NCBI GenBank assembly: GCA_964615365.1
Contig: CAZTOU010000019.1
Location: 26,426 to 90,425, forward strand
Length of the DNA stretch: 64,000 nucleotides
Origin: CAVXZE01 sp964615365
GTDB taxonomy: Bacteria > Myxococcota_A > UBA9160 > UBA6930
Reading direction: 5' to 3'
Part shown: piece by piece, positions 8,937-17,619 of the stretch
Layout of the letters: every line of letters starts with the position of its first letter
Numbering within the stretch: position 1 is the stretch's first letter
Made by a program: the position numbers and the translations under genes
Notes under the pieces: generated by a model
Told to the model about the DNA's origin: nothing
Seen by the model: only the letters and a program-made list of their open reading frames with translations
Databases searched by the model: none

Positions 8937-9422
8937 ATGAGCCGCAGTCATCCGCCGGAGCCGGGCGACGCCGCCGACGTGCGAATCATTCCTCCCGTGC
9001 TCCCTGTCGTGGCGGTTCTCCTCGGAGTCGTGCTCGACAGGGTGTGGGAGCTCGGCTTTGCCGGTGGCAGCGGTCTGCCGATGGCGCTGGGAGCGGCGGT
9101 GATCTGCGGCGGTGTCGCGATCCTCCTGAGCGCCTTCTCCGTGTTTCGCCGCATCCACCAGCACCTGGATCCGCGCACGCCCACCCCGGCGATCACTCGA
9201 GACGGCCCCTTCCGATTCACCCGCAATCCGATGTACCTGGCACTCGGCTTGCTACAGCTGGGCATCGGGCTCGCGCTCGACAACGCATGGATCCTGCTGT
9301 TGCTGGTCCCGGTGCTGCTCGTCATCCACCACGGCGCGATTCTTCCGGAGGAGCGTTACCTCGAGCAGAAGTTCGGCGAGGAGTACACCCGCTTCAAGGC
9401 GTCGGTCCGCCGCTGGGTCTAG
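8937..9422 (+). CDS. isoprenylcysteine carboxyl methyltransferase-family membrane protein
   Basis: ATG at 8937 gives 161 residues. Three to four hydrophobic segments surround the family motif GPFRFTRNPMYLALGLLQLG, and the C-terminus EERYLEQKFGEEYTRFKASVRRW carries the typical E-x-x-Y-x-x-Y signature. The bacterial family (ICMT/PEMT-like) methylates small or lipid substrates using SAM; many members have no known substrate. The stop codon TAG sits in the palindrome CTAG, which also provides the TAG stop of the convergent DUF3604 gene, so the genes overlap by 4 bases. Confidence 0.8.
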   Translation: MSRSHPPEPGDAADVRIIPPVLPVVAVLLGVVLDRVWELGFAGGSGLPMALGAAVICGGVAILLSAFSVFRRIHQHLDPRTPTPAITRDGPFRFTRNPMYLALGLLQLGIGLALDNAWILLLLVPVLLVIHHGAILPEERYLEQKFGEEYTRFKASVRRWV

Positions 9423-11707
9423 CTCGGACGGTCCGACTCCTCTCGACTGCTCTCGGTGGACTCCGGATCGTCCGCTTCCGGCTCCGCGCGGAAGTCCACG
9501 AAGATCGGCGACGACCAGGCGCGCGGCTCGTGCTCGGCGAGGCAGTCGTCTTCCAGAGCGTCGGGCCCGCCGCAGAGGTTCACCTTCGCGCACTCGCCCT
9601 TCTCGCCGTACTCGCAGCGCAGGTTGTCCGCATTCACGCCTGGCGCGGGCTCCTCGATGGCGCGCACGTAGTAGAGCGTGTCCCGGGCCTCCGCGGCGAA
9701 GTCGGGATCTTCGAAGGTGATCGAGCATCCCGCGGCGTTCGGCTCGCAGTCGAAGCTCCGCCAGGGGTCCCGGATGAGGGAGGCCACCGGCTCGTCGGGG
9801 TGATTCTGCGGCTGGATCCGGACCACCTCGATGCGCGTGATGAGACGCCGTCGGTCCGACGGGTTGTAGCACTCGCCCTTGCAGAGATGGGCAAGGCGCT
9901 CGGGGCTCAGGCTCTCGCTGGCGTATTCGGGGCAGCCCGGGCTCTGCGCGAGAGAGCCGACGGCGCGCACCTGGAAGATGGGGTTGGCAGTCTGCTCCGC
10001 CTGGCCGCCCATGGGCAGCTTCGTCCCCTGCGAGCCCGGGGGATTGAGCAGATCGAACCAGAGCAGGATGCGCGGTCCGGTAGTGCCGTAGACCTCCCTC
10101 CGCAACATCGCGTCCCAGATGGCTTCGCGATCGCGTCCCTCGGAGTGCGCGGCGATGAGTCCGCCGGTAAGGAAGAAGGAGGCCTGGCGCTCCAGCTCGC
10201 GTAGCTGAAAGCCGGAGAGCCCGGAGGCCTCGCGGTCGAAGGCCACCGATTCGGCGACCGCCTCCTTCGCCGGGGGTGCGACGATTCGGCCCGCGAGCCC
10301 GCCGAGAACGCGGGGACGGGTCGATTCCGTCATCCCGCGGCGGTGGACCTCCTTGTAGCCGGTGCCGGGTCGGGCGTAGTGGTTGTCGCTCGAGCTCATG
10401 AAGCCGAAGCGGAAGCGCTTGGGTGATTCCGGGTCGTCGAAGTTCCGCAGCGCCAGGATGTACTGGGCCGATCCCCCCGGCCGGTAGTTGAAGGCCGGCT
10501 CGTCGCAGTCCATGCACTGTCCGGCGTCGAGCCATTCCTCCGCGCGGCTTCCGGGAACCGTGAGGTTTGCCTGAACGCCCGCAGCCACCGCGTGGGCGCG
10601 CGCCTGCTCCGCGCGGCGCTCGCATTCGTCTTCGGCGTGTCCCTCCGCCGTGCAGCGCTCGCGAATGATCTCTCCGGCCCGCCAGCAGCGCGGGAGGTAG
10701 CCGGCGCGCGGAATCGGACATCGGGCCGTACCGTCGGCATCGAACTCCACGGCGCGCCAGTCGCGGTAGACGTCGGAGTTCCCGTGCCCCGAGTAGATCT
10801 CCAGGAGCACCTGCCGGTCGGGATCGTGGTCCGCCGCGGTGAGCTGCTTGTCCCAGGTCGAGCCCGGGGGCGTGTAGAAGCCCCAGGTGGTGCCGTGAGG
10901 GATCACGATGGCATCGTGGCCCCACTCGTCGAGCTTGCGGTAGAGCTCGCCGGGGGTCGCAGCGATCTCGCGGCAGTCGTCGGGCAGCTCGTGTACGTTC
11001 ACGGCCGAGGGGCAGTTCTCGAGATCGCGGCGCTCTGCGATGTACCGGGCGAAGTCGTGGAGGCGCGCGTCTCCGCCCAGCAGCACGAGCAGGCCGAGAC
11101 CCACGCCCGCCCCGGGCATGCCTCGCGGGGACGCGATGGGCCGGCTGGGAATCCGACTGTCTTCGGTGTGGGCGAGGACGACGTTCTTGTGGCCGTAGTG
11201 CTCCTCGGGAGTGACGCCCACCTGTGTCCACTCCCAGCCCAGGAACGCCACCGTGTCGGGATTGGTGGGGTCGCCGCCGACGCCGTTGCACTGGCGGATC
11301 GTCTCCACGGTCTCGCGCCAGTGGCGCGGAGTGGTGGACTCGGCGTGGTCGTTGATGGACCAGAAGTCGAGAGCCGAGCAGAAACGTGCGAAGTCGCAGG
11401 CGTCGGCCGGGGGGTGCGCACCCTCGCCTTGGGCGATCGGCAGGCTGGTCAGGAAGGCGTCGGAGGAGAAGGTGGTGTGGACGTGGAGGTCACCGAAGAG
11501 AATCTGCTTAGGCTCCGACACGCCGATGCTCGCGGCGGCGGCGTGGTGCGCAGCCGCGCGGCTCGCGAGCGCGTCCGGCGATCGGGGCGTCTCCGTCACC
11601 TGCCCGGGCTCCTCGTGACTGCCGAACCACCCGCGCCCGGCGCCCAGGATCACGAGGGCCACTACGAGCAGCAGACCCACCAGTATGACGATCACTCGTT
11701 TGAGCAC
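9419..11707 (-). CDS. DUF3604 family protein (PHP-like metal-dependent hydrolase fold)
   Basis: A 762-residue protein with an N-terminal membrane anchor (MLKRVIVILVGLLLVVALVIL). The family hallmark FGDLHVHTTFSSDAFL follows, then SALDFWSINDHAE and LGWEWTQVG, all metal-binding patterns shared with PHP-domain phosphoesterases. Length and motif order match DUF3604 proteins, which are widespread in environmental Proteobacteria and of unproven function. Seven or more cysteines near the C-terminus (CPEYAS, CKGECYNP, CEPNAAGC) suggest disulfides in an extracytoplasmic location. It is transcribed divergently from the enolase-superfamily gene across 224 bases in which I see no clear regulatory motif. 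Confidence 0.8.
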   Translation of the reverse strand: MLKRVIVILVGLLLVVALVILGAGRGWFGSHEEPGQVTETPRSPDALASRAAAHHAAAASIGVSEPKQILFGDLHVHTTFSSDAFLTSLPIAQGEGAHPPADACDFARFCSALDFWSINDHAESTTPRHWRETVETIRQCNGVGGDPTNPDTVAFLGWEWTQVGVTPEEHYGHKNVVLAHTEDSRIPSRPIASPRGMPGAGVGLGLLVLLGGDARLHDFARYIAERRDLENCPSAVNVHELPDDCREIAATPGELYRKLDEWGHDAIVIPHGTTWGFYTPPGSTWDKQLTAADHDPDRQVLLEIYSGHGNSDVYRDWRAVEFDADGTARCPIPRAGYLPRCWRAGEIIRERCTAEGHAEDECERRAEQARAHAVAAGVQANLTVPGSRAEEWLDAGQCMDCDEPAFNYRPGGSAQYILALRNFDDPESPKRFRFGFMSSSDNHYARPGTGYKEVHRRGMTESTRPRVLGGLAGRIVAPPAKEAVAESVAFDREASGLSGFQLRELERQASFFLTGGLIAAHSEGRDREAIWDAMLRREVYGTTGPRILLWFDLLNPPGSQGTKLPMGGQAEQTANPIFQVRAVGSLAQSPGCPEYASESLSPERLAHLCKGECYNPSDRRRLITRIEVVRIQPQNHPDEPVASLIRDPWRSFDCEPNAAGCSITFEDPDFAAEARDTLYYVRAIEEPAPGVNADNLRCEYGEKGECAKVNLCGGPDALEDDCLAEHEPRAWSSPIFVDFRAEPEADDPESTESSREESDRPS

Positions 11708-11931
11708 GATTCCAGCTCTCCCCTGCGAATCCGGCTCCTACACTACCACTTCTTTCGGCTCCGCTTGCCGACCGAATCCGCGCGGCGGGAGCGCAGGGCG
11801 TCGGCCGCGGAGAGAAGCTCTAGCCCCAGCCTGGACCAATGATGGGGGCAGGGTCACACCGGCGTTTGCCTTCCGAGGGGGGTGGGGCTAATCGTGGGGT
11901 GAACCCGCAGACAACGCTCGCAGGAGTCCCG

Positions 11932-13107
11932 ATGGACCATCCGAGAATCGTGAAGATCGAGCTCACGCCCGCGCACGTACCCTTTCGCTCCGTCGTCCGC
12001 GACGCCATGTCGACCTCGGCGGGGGGACTGGGGATGGCGATCGCTGCCGAGGAAGAGTGGCTGGGCGGGGATTTCGTGATCTGCAAGCTCCGGGCCGAGG
12101 ACGGATCCGTGGGGCTGGGCGAGGCCTTCGTGTGGCTTCCGGAGACTGGGATCTCGCCGCACCAGATCATCGACGTCATCCAGAATTCGCTCGGGCGCTA
12201 CGTGCTCGGCGAGAGCCCCTTCCGGGTGGAGCAGATCCGGCACCGCATGGACTGCAACGTTGCCCGCAGCGAGGTGGCCAAGGGACTCCTCGACATGGCG
12301 TGCTACGACCTGATGGGGCGGATCACCGGAAGGCCGGCCGCCGACCTGATGGGCGGGATCTGTATCGACGAGGTCCCGCTCTGTGCGCTGATCCCGCTGA
12401 TGGATCCCGAGCGAATGGCGGAGATGGCGGAGGGGTTCCACGCGCAGGGCATGAGCAGCCTTCGCCTCAAGCTGGGGCGCGACGTCGAGGGGGATGTTCG
12501 CATCGTTTCCCGGGTCCGCGAGCTCCTGGGAGACCAGGTGCGACTGCGCGTCGACTACAACCAGGCGTACGCCCCTGCCGAGGCGGTTCGCGCCATTCGC
12601 TCCATCGAACCGTTCGGCATCGATCTCGCCGAGCAGCCGGTTCGCGCCACCGACTTCGTCGGAATGGCCCACGTCCAGCGGCACGTGGACACTCCTCTGA
12701 TGTCGCACGAGGGGTGCTTCTCGCTTCAGGACATCATCACCCTCGTCGAACTGGACGCCGTGCGGGTCGTCGGGGTCAACTCCGAGCGCCCCGGCGGAGT
12801 GACCAATGCGCTTCGGGCGATCTCCTACGCGGAGCAGCGCGGTCTCGGCGTCGTGCTCCACAACCAGCCCCTGGGCATCGCGTCCGCCATGCAGACGCAC
12901 GTCGCCGCCGCCAGGTATCACTCGCTGGGCCACGCGATCGAGCTCTTCGGCCGCGTGATGATGGAGGATGACCTGATCGTGGAGCCGCTCGACTACTCGG
13001 GTGGCTCCGTCACGCTCCCGTCGAAGCCGGGCTTCGGGGTGGAGCTCGACGAGGATGCGCTGGCGAGGTACGCCTTGAGCTCCTCGGTGGTGCTGGAGGT
13101 GCAGTAG
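11932..13107 (+). CDS. mandelate racemase/muconate lactonizing enzyme family protein
   Basis: The ATG at 11932 with AGGAG upstream is preferred to one 93 bases earlier because homologous sequence begins at MDHPRIVKIEL. The 391-residue protein has the enolase-superfamily capping domain followed by a barrel with RLKLGR (catalytic Lys region), RVDYNQAY (Asp ligand), DLAEQPV (Glu ligand) and MSHEG (third ligand). These enzymes abstract the proton alpha to a carboxylate to racemise, dehydrate or cycloisomerise acids. Substrate is unknown. The amidohydrolase gene follows after 3 bases, so the pair may take an amide or ester and then a carboxylate through successive steps; that link is inference. 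Confidence 0.85.
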   Translation: MDHPRIVKIELTPAHVPFRSVVRDAMSTSAGGLGMAIAAEEEWLGGDFVICKLRAEDGSVGLGEAFVWLPETGISPHQIIDVIQNSLGRYVLGESPFRVEQIRHRMDCNVARSEVAKGLLDMACYDLMGRITGRPAADLMGGICIDEVPLCALIPLMDPERMAEMAEGFHAQGMSSLRLKLGRDVEGDVRIVSRVRELLGDQVRLRVDYNQAYAPAEAVRAIRSIEPFGIDLAEQPVRATDFVGMAHVQRHVDTPLMSHEGCFSLQDIITLVELDAVRVVGVNSERPGGVTNALRAISYAEQRGLGVVLHNQPLGIASAMQTHVAAARYHSLGHAIELFGRVMMEDDLIVEPLDYSGGSVTLPSKPGFGVELDEDALARYALSSSVVLEVQ

Positions 13108-13110
13108 AAA

Positions 13111-14715
13111 TTGACGGACGAGGCACAGCTCTACGTCGGCGGAGAGATTCACACCCTCGAGGATGACCGCCCTTCCGCCGAAGCGGTGGCGGTGCGCGAC
13201 GGGCGGATCCTGGCCGTCGGAACGGAAGACGAATGCCGCCGGGCCCTGGAAGGGGAGTTCGTCGAGATCGATCTCCGAGGTCGAGCGCTGCTGCCTGGCT
13301 TCATCGATACCCACCTCCATCCCATCATGATGGCCTACTACGAGATGAACGCGGACCTCAGTGGGGTGGCTTCCCTCGCTGAGCTGCAGGCGAGACTGCG
13401 CCGAGCCGCCGAGAAGAGCTCTGACGGAGAGTGGGTGGTGGGGATGCGTTTCGGCGATGAGGCGCTGGACGATCTCCGGCTTCCGACGCGCCACGACCTC
13501 GACCAGGTCTGCCCCGACCGGCCGATCCTGGTGGTGAGACACGACGGTCACATGGTGATCGGGAATACCCGGGCCATCGAGTCCGCCGGAATCACGCGCG
13601 AGAGCCGGGATCCCGACGGAGGGCAGATCGATCGGGAGGCGGATGGCGCGCCGGCCGGACCCTTCCGGGAGAACGCCGTCCCCCTCCTGCTGAAGGAGAT
13701 GCCCGCCCCGGATCTCGAGCAGCTTCGAAGCGGCGCGCGGAGCGCCTTCGAGCGACTGATGCGCCACGGAATCACGTCGGTGGGCATCATTCTGCAGACC
13801 GATCAGGAGGGGCCAGCCGGCGAGGCGGGCGCGCTGGAGGTCGCGGGGATGCAGGTTCTCCTCCCCGAAACGCCGATCTCGACCTATGCACTTCTCATCA
13901 ACGCCGATGCAGAGAAGATCGCCGCCACCCGGGAGACGCCGCTCCACGATCCCGAGGAGGGTCGCAGGGTCGGAGGCGTCAAGCTCTTCTCCGACGGGAC
14001 CCTCGGCTCCTGCACGGCGCTGATGGGAGCTCCCTTCAGCGACCAGCCCGAGCGCCAGGGATTCATGACCCAGGACGAGGAGACGATCTACCGCCGAATG
14101 TTCGAAGCACACCGCAACGGTTTTCAGATCGCCGTCCACGCGATCGGGGACGAGGCGAACCGGCGCTGCCTGGGACTCTACGAGCGTTTGCTGGCGGCGC
14201 ATCCGCGTGCCGATCATCGCCATCGCATCGAGCACGCCTCCGTGCTCGACGACGACAGCATCGCCCGCATGGCGCGACTCGGAGTGGTGGTCTCGACCCA
14301 GCCCCTCTTCATCCATTCCGAGAAGACCTGGCTGCACAAGCGCCTGGGACCCGAGCGGGCTCGGCAGACCTATCCCCTCCGCTCGCTGGTGGAGGCGGGG
14401 GTCAAGGTCGCCGGGGCGTCTGACGCGCCGGTGGAATCCACCGATGTCCTCCACGCGCTGCAGTGCTGCGTGACCCGGGAGGGCTTCCAGGTCGAGCAGG
14501 GGATCAGCGCCGCGCAGGCATTGCGCATGTTCACCATCGACGCCGCCTACGCGCAGTTCGAGGAGTCGGAGAAGGGCAGCATCCGTCCCGGGAAGCGGGC
14601 TGACTTCGTGGTGCTGAGCGCCAACCCCGTGAGCGTTCCCGCGGAGGCGATCTGCGACATCCGCGTGGAGCAGACCATCGTCGCAGGTCGCGAGGTCTAT
14701 GCCCGGGTTGGATAG
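13111..14715 (+). CDS. YtcJ-type metal-dependent amidohydrolase
   Basis: Start is TTG at 13111, 10 bases after GGAGGT and 3 bases after the previous stop. The 534 residues show the amidohydrolase barrel: GFIDTHLHP (HxH metal site), KLFSDGTLGSCTA, IAVHAIGDEAN, HRIEHAS and GASDAPVES (Asp), flanked by the small beta-sandwich halves (LYVGGEIHTLEDD at the start, VAGREVYARVG at the end). This is the YtcJ/LAF3 subfamily, hydrolysing amide or ester bonds in small molecules; exact substrates are rarely known. Translation is probably coupled to the enolase-superfamily gene. A 294-base gap follows with an inverted repeat GAGTTGC/GCAACTC (14741-14747 and 14773-14779) but no T-run. Confidence 0.85.
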   Translation: MTDEAQLYVGGEIHTLEDDRPSAEAVAVRDGRILAVGTEDECRRALEGEFVEIDLRGRALLPGFIDTHLHPIMMAYYEMNADLSGVASLAELQARLRRAAEKSSDGEWVVGMRFGDEALDDLRLPTRHDLDQVCPDRPILVVRHDGHMVIGNTRAIESAGITRESRDPDGGQIDREADGAPAGPFRENAVPLLLKEMPAPDLEQLRSGARSAFERLMRHGITSVGIILQTDQEGPAGEAGALEVAGMQVLLPETPISTYALLINADAEKIAATRETPLHDPEEGRRVGGVKLFSDGTLGSCTALMGAPFSDQPERQGFMTQDEETIYRRMFEAHRNGFQIAVHAIGDEANRRCLGLYERLLAAHPRADHRHRIEHASVLDDDSIARMARLGVVVSTQPLFIHSEKTWLHKRLGPERARQTYPLRSLVEAGVKVAGASDAPVESTDVLHALQCCVTREGFQVEQGISAAQALRMFTIDAAYAQFEESEKGSIRPGKRADFVVLSANPVSVPAEAICDIRVEQTIVAGREVYARVG

Positions 14716-15009
14716 GCCGCTCCCGGGCGGACAGAAGCGCGAGTTGCGTATGACTTGCCGGTTCGGGAGGCGGCAACTCAGCCCGCTCTGCAACGTCCTC
14801 TCTCGATAAGGTGATCCCCGTCATGTCGGTGGTAAACCGCCTCGAGGGTTCACCCGATAGAGCCATCAGTACTTCACCGGAGGTCTGCTGGTGGCGACGT
14901 TCTGTCTGCAGGTGGGCTGTTTGCCGGAGGTTCGTTCGAACGTCCGACTGAGCCGCTCTGCCGTGCCGGCGCGGCGTTGCGACCCGAAGCGACTCGAGCG
15001 CGGCGGATC

Positions 15010-15744
15010 ATGACACCGGCGCAGGCGCGGCGCCGAGCGGCGCGAAGGGTCCGTCGGAGGCGCCGGAGGATTCTCGCCCGCGCGCTGCTCTTCTTCCCCG
15101 CACTTCTCTGCGCGGCGGGCCTCGCCGCGGACGTCATCCAGGTGTCCAGGAACCCCACCGTCCACGCGCCGCTTTCCCCGCCGCGGGTGTCGCATACCGG
15201 CGTTCGAGCGAGCCAGCCACGCGTTCCCGTGCCCGTGTTTCACCCCTCGATCCTGCTCGAGGCGCTCGAGCTAAAGGTTCCCGATCTCGATTCGCTGGAT
15301 CTCGAGCCGCGGGATTCGAGAGCCGAGAGATCGCTGGCGCGGCTGCGCATCCCCCTTCCGGAGAAGCGTCCGGAACCCAGCATACAGCCGGAGCTCGAGC
15401 CGGTGCGGGCGGAGCTGATCCAGGTGTCCGCGGTCCAGCCCCATCTCCTCGAGATGGTCCTGCCCAGGGCGAACCTCGATCCTCAGGTCGACCCGCTGGG
15501 CGATTTCCTGCTTCTGGATCCCAGGTGGCCGGTAGGCTGGCCGGGCATCGGGTGGGTCGACTTCCCGATCCTTATCGTCGACCTCCCACTTGCGAAGCCG
15601 TCGCCGGATTCCAAGAAGAAGAAGGACGAGGAGGAGCCCCCGCCCCCCGTTCCCGAGCCCGGCACCGCGCTCCTCCTGGTACTCGGCCTCGCGCTGTTCG
15701 GGGTCGCCGGCCGAAAGCGACCTCGCCCGAAGCCTTCGGGTTAG
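15010..15744 (+). CDS. PEP-CTERM sorting domain protein
   Basis: ATG at 15010; 244 residues. An arginine-rich N-terminus (MTPAQARRRAARRVRRRRRR) precedes a hydrophobic segment (ILARALLFFPALLCAAGLAA), i.e. an export signal. The body is proline-rich and low in recognisable folds. The C-terminus is a standard PEP-CTERM tail: VPEPGT, hydrophobic ALLLVLGLALFGVAG, then basic RKRPRPKPSG. Such proteins are cut and surface-anchored by an exosortase in organisms making exopolysaccharide. No exosortase lies in the window. The run KKKKDEEEPPPPVPEP before the tail is probably a flexible spacer. Its TAG overlaps the TAA of the convergent TetR gene in TTAG (15741-15744). Confidence 0.85.
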   Translation: MTPAQARRRAARRVRRRRRRILARALLFFPALLCAAGLAADVIQVSRNPTVHAPLSPPRVSHTGVRASQPRVPVPVFHPSILLEALELKVPDLDSLDLEPRDSRAERSLARLRIPLPEKRPEPSIQPELEPVRAELIQVSAVQPHLLEMVLPRANLDPQVDPLGDFLLLDPRWPVGWPGIGWVDFPILIVDLPLAKPSPDSKKKKDEEEPPPPVPEPGTALLLVLGLALFGVAGRKRPRPKPSG

Positions 15745-16412
15745 GAGGACGCTCTTCCCAGGACCAGCAGCCGCACGACCTTGCGGGCGAAGCGTCGCTG
15801 CCTCTCGATGGCGTCGCGCGAGAGCGGATCCTCGTCCAGCACCTCGCGCATCATCGGAGCCAACGCGAAGTTGCCGAGGATCACGTGGTGAAAGGTCATG
15901 AGCAAAATCGGCAGCTCGTCGTCCTGCCAGTGGGCGAGGGCGCCGGTCGCTCGGTCGGCCCGGGTCCCCCGGAACGTGGCGAGGGCGCGGTCGAAGAGGG
16001 GGCGCAGCCACTTCTGGGTGAGTTGCGTGAGATGCCTTCCGCCGCTGAGCGCTTCCTGCTCGAGAAGGGCGGGTAGCCGAGGCTGGCGGGCGAGCTGCGC
16101 GATGAAGGTGTCGGTTGCTGCGTCGAGGCTTTCCGGAGACCAGTCGACCAGCTCCAGGGTGTCGAGGAGCGCGAACAGCGGGCGCAGGCCGCGCTCGAGG
16201 ACCGCCTCGAACAGCGCCTGCTTGCTGGTGAAGTGATTGTAGAGGCTGGCGGGGTTGAGGCCTGCGCCGGCGGCGATGTCACGCATGGCCGCTCCCTCGA
16301 AGCCGCGACTGGCGAAGAGGGACTCGGCCGCGTCGAGGATCCGCTCCCGGCTCGTGCCGGTTGCGGGAGTCTGATCCGCCGGATGGATGGACGCCGGAGG
16401 CCTCATCGCCAT
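15741..16412 (-). CDS. TetR/AcrR family transcriptional regulator
   Basis: ATG at 16412 has GAGGGG 5 bases upstream; an ATG 57 bases further up lacks a site. The N-terminal helix-turn-helix is clear: RERILDAAESLFASRGFEGAAMRDIAAGAGLNPASLYNHF, quoted only as the span from about residue 20 to 60, with the recognition helix ending SLYNHF. The remaining residues form the all-helical ligand/dimer domain. A perfect 12-base palindrome ACGAACGTTCGT at 16471-16482, 58 bases upstream, is a likely autoregulatory operator. A decamer from it also occurs at 27262-27271 before the radical SAM gene, so its regulon may extend there. Inducer unknown. Confidence 0.85.
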   Translation of the reverse strand: MAMRPPASIHPADQTPATGTSRERILDAAESLFASRGFEGAAMRDIAAGAGLNPASLYNHFTSKQALFEAVLERGLRPLFALLDTLELVDWSPESLDAATDTFIAQLARQPRLPALLEQEALSGGRHLTQLTQKWLRPLFDRALATFRGTRADRATGALAHWQDDELPILLMTFHHVILGNFALAPMMREVLDEDPLSRDAIERQRRFARKVVRLLVLGRASS

Positions 16413-16470
16413 TCCCCTCGGGTGTGTCTGGGGCCATGGAATGATACATGGCCGAGGCGCACGGGGCATA

Positions 16471-16482
16471 CGAACGTTCGTT
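16471..16482. promoter_or_regulatory. palindromic operator, probably for the adjacent TetR regulator
   Basis: ACGAACGTTCGT is a perfect 12-base palindrome located in the upstream region of the TetR gene. Palindromes of this kind and location are typical autoregulatory TetR sites. The decamer AACGTTCGTT (16474-16483) recurs at 27262-27271. Confidence 0.55.
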
Positions 16483-16537
16483 TGCAGGGTGTCGCTGGGC
16501 TGGCGCCCCAGCGGGCCAACCGGACGGAGAACGCGGG

Positions 16538-17422
16538 CTACGCGAGAAAGCGGCGGACGGTGGCCTCATCGCTGTCGGTGAGACCCAGGAGGCGAGGGCG
16601 GTCGGCATCCAGGCGGTCGAAGCAGAACTCGTTGAACTCGGCCACGGCGCGGTCGTAGTGGTCCACGAGCCTGGTGCTGCCCGGGTCCAGGTCCGTGATC
16701 AAGGCCAGACCCGAGGGCGGGGCGGCCAGGGTCACGATGCGCAGATCGGGGCGGTACCGGTTCAGGCACGGGACCAGGCGCCAGGTGTCGCCGGTCCAGA
16801 ACGAGGTGCGGCGCTCGCGGGTGGAGGAGAGCGCGTCCACCGGTGAGCAGTCGTGTACCGCGACGACGCCATCGCGGCGGGAGTGGGCCTCGACGTTGAT
16901 GAAGTCGCGCAATCCCTGGTCGAAGTGGTGCAGTCCATCGATGAACGCGAGATCGATCGTGCGTCCGTTCAAGTAGCTGTGGCTGGTCCCGGGATCGAAG
17001 AAGGCATCGCTGGTCATCTCCGCCAGGCGGGTTCGCGGGGAAAGCTCGAATTGCTGCTGGGGCGCGGGCTCGACACCCACCACGTCGGTGCGGTCTCCGG
17101 CCAGGCGCAAGCTCAATCCGGTCTCCACGCCGATCTCGAGATACAGCTTGGGCTTCACGATCTCGTGAAGCCAGCAGAGCACCTCCAGGTAGCCTGCTCC
17201 CGGATGCAAGGCCTTGACCAGGGTGCGCAGTGCAACCGGATGGTCCGGAGCCATGGCCAGGACGCGACGCAGCAGACGGACGCCGAGGAGGCTCTCTCCG
17301 CAGGCCAACATGGCCTGCGCCAACTGCAGCACGAGCTCGGGGTCGTCGGGACTGGCGTCCACCGCGCGTACCATCGCGCGAATTCCCTCGATGCCCACCA
17401 GCCCGCCGCCTCCGTGTTCCAT
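16538..17422 (-). CDS. class I SAM-dependent methyltransferase with N-terminal TPR-like helices
   Basis: A 294-residue protein. The first 90 residues are TPR-like (LVLQLAQAMLACGESLLGVRL, then LAMAPDHPVALRTLVKAL). The rest is a class I methyltransferase of the Methyltransf_24 type: LYLEIGVETGLSL is the SAM-binding motif I, VVGVEPAP motif II, and TIDLAFIDGLHHFDQGLRDF the later strand with an acidic Asp. Similar proteins in surface-polysaccharide and secondary-metabolite loci methylate sugars. The divergent neighbour is another O-methyltransferase of the TylF type, and the next gene is a glycosyltransferase, which supports a glycan role. The acceptor is not known. 197 bases separate it from the divergent gene. 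Confidence 0.75.
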   Translation of the reverse strand: MEHGGGGLVGIEGIRAMVRAVDASPDDPELVLQLAQAMLACGESLLGVRLLRRVLAMAPDHPVALRTLVKALHPGAGYLEVLCWLHEIVKPKLYLEIGVETGLSLRLAGDRTDVVGVEPAPQQQFELSPRTRLAEMTSDAFFDPGTSHSYLNGRTIDLAFIDGLHHFDQGLRDFINVEAHSRRDGVVAVHDCSPVDALSSTRERRTSFWTGDTWRLVPCLNRYRPDLRIVTLAAPPSGLALITDLDPGSTRLVDHYDRAVAEFNEFCFDRLDADRPRLLGLTDSDEATVRRFLA

Positions 17423-17619
17423 GCCTCCGCAATCGGTGGAATGCCTCGCCTCCTTGAGGTGCGAGGCCCCAATCGAGAATCGACCTAGGGTCCCGGCCCC
17501 AGGCGTCGACGACCGCGTCGACCGGGCCGTACATGAGCAGCCCGTTGCGGGCCGGACGCGCTGATGTACAACATGCTCGAGCCGCCGGGTACTCGGGGCG
17601 GGGCCGACAGGAGGAAGGC

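Noticed and set aside
14741..14779. Inverted repeat GAGTTGC/GCAACTC as an intrinsic terminator after the amidohydrolase gene
   Set aside because: Loop is 25 bases and there is no T-run; too weak to call.
11854..14793. 979-residue open frame on the minus strand
   Set aside because: It lies antisense to the enolase-superfamily and amidohydrolase genes, both of which carry full family motifs; a high-GC shadow frame.
14716..15009. Sigma-54 promoter for the PEP-CTERM gene
   Set aside because: I looked for GG-N10-GC with flanking consensus and found no convincing match.
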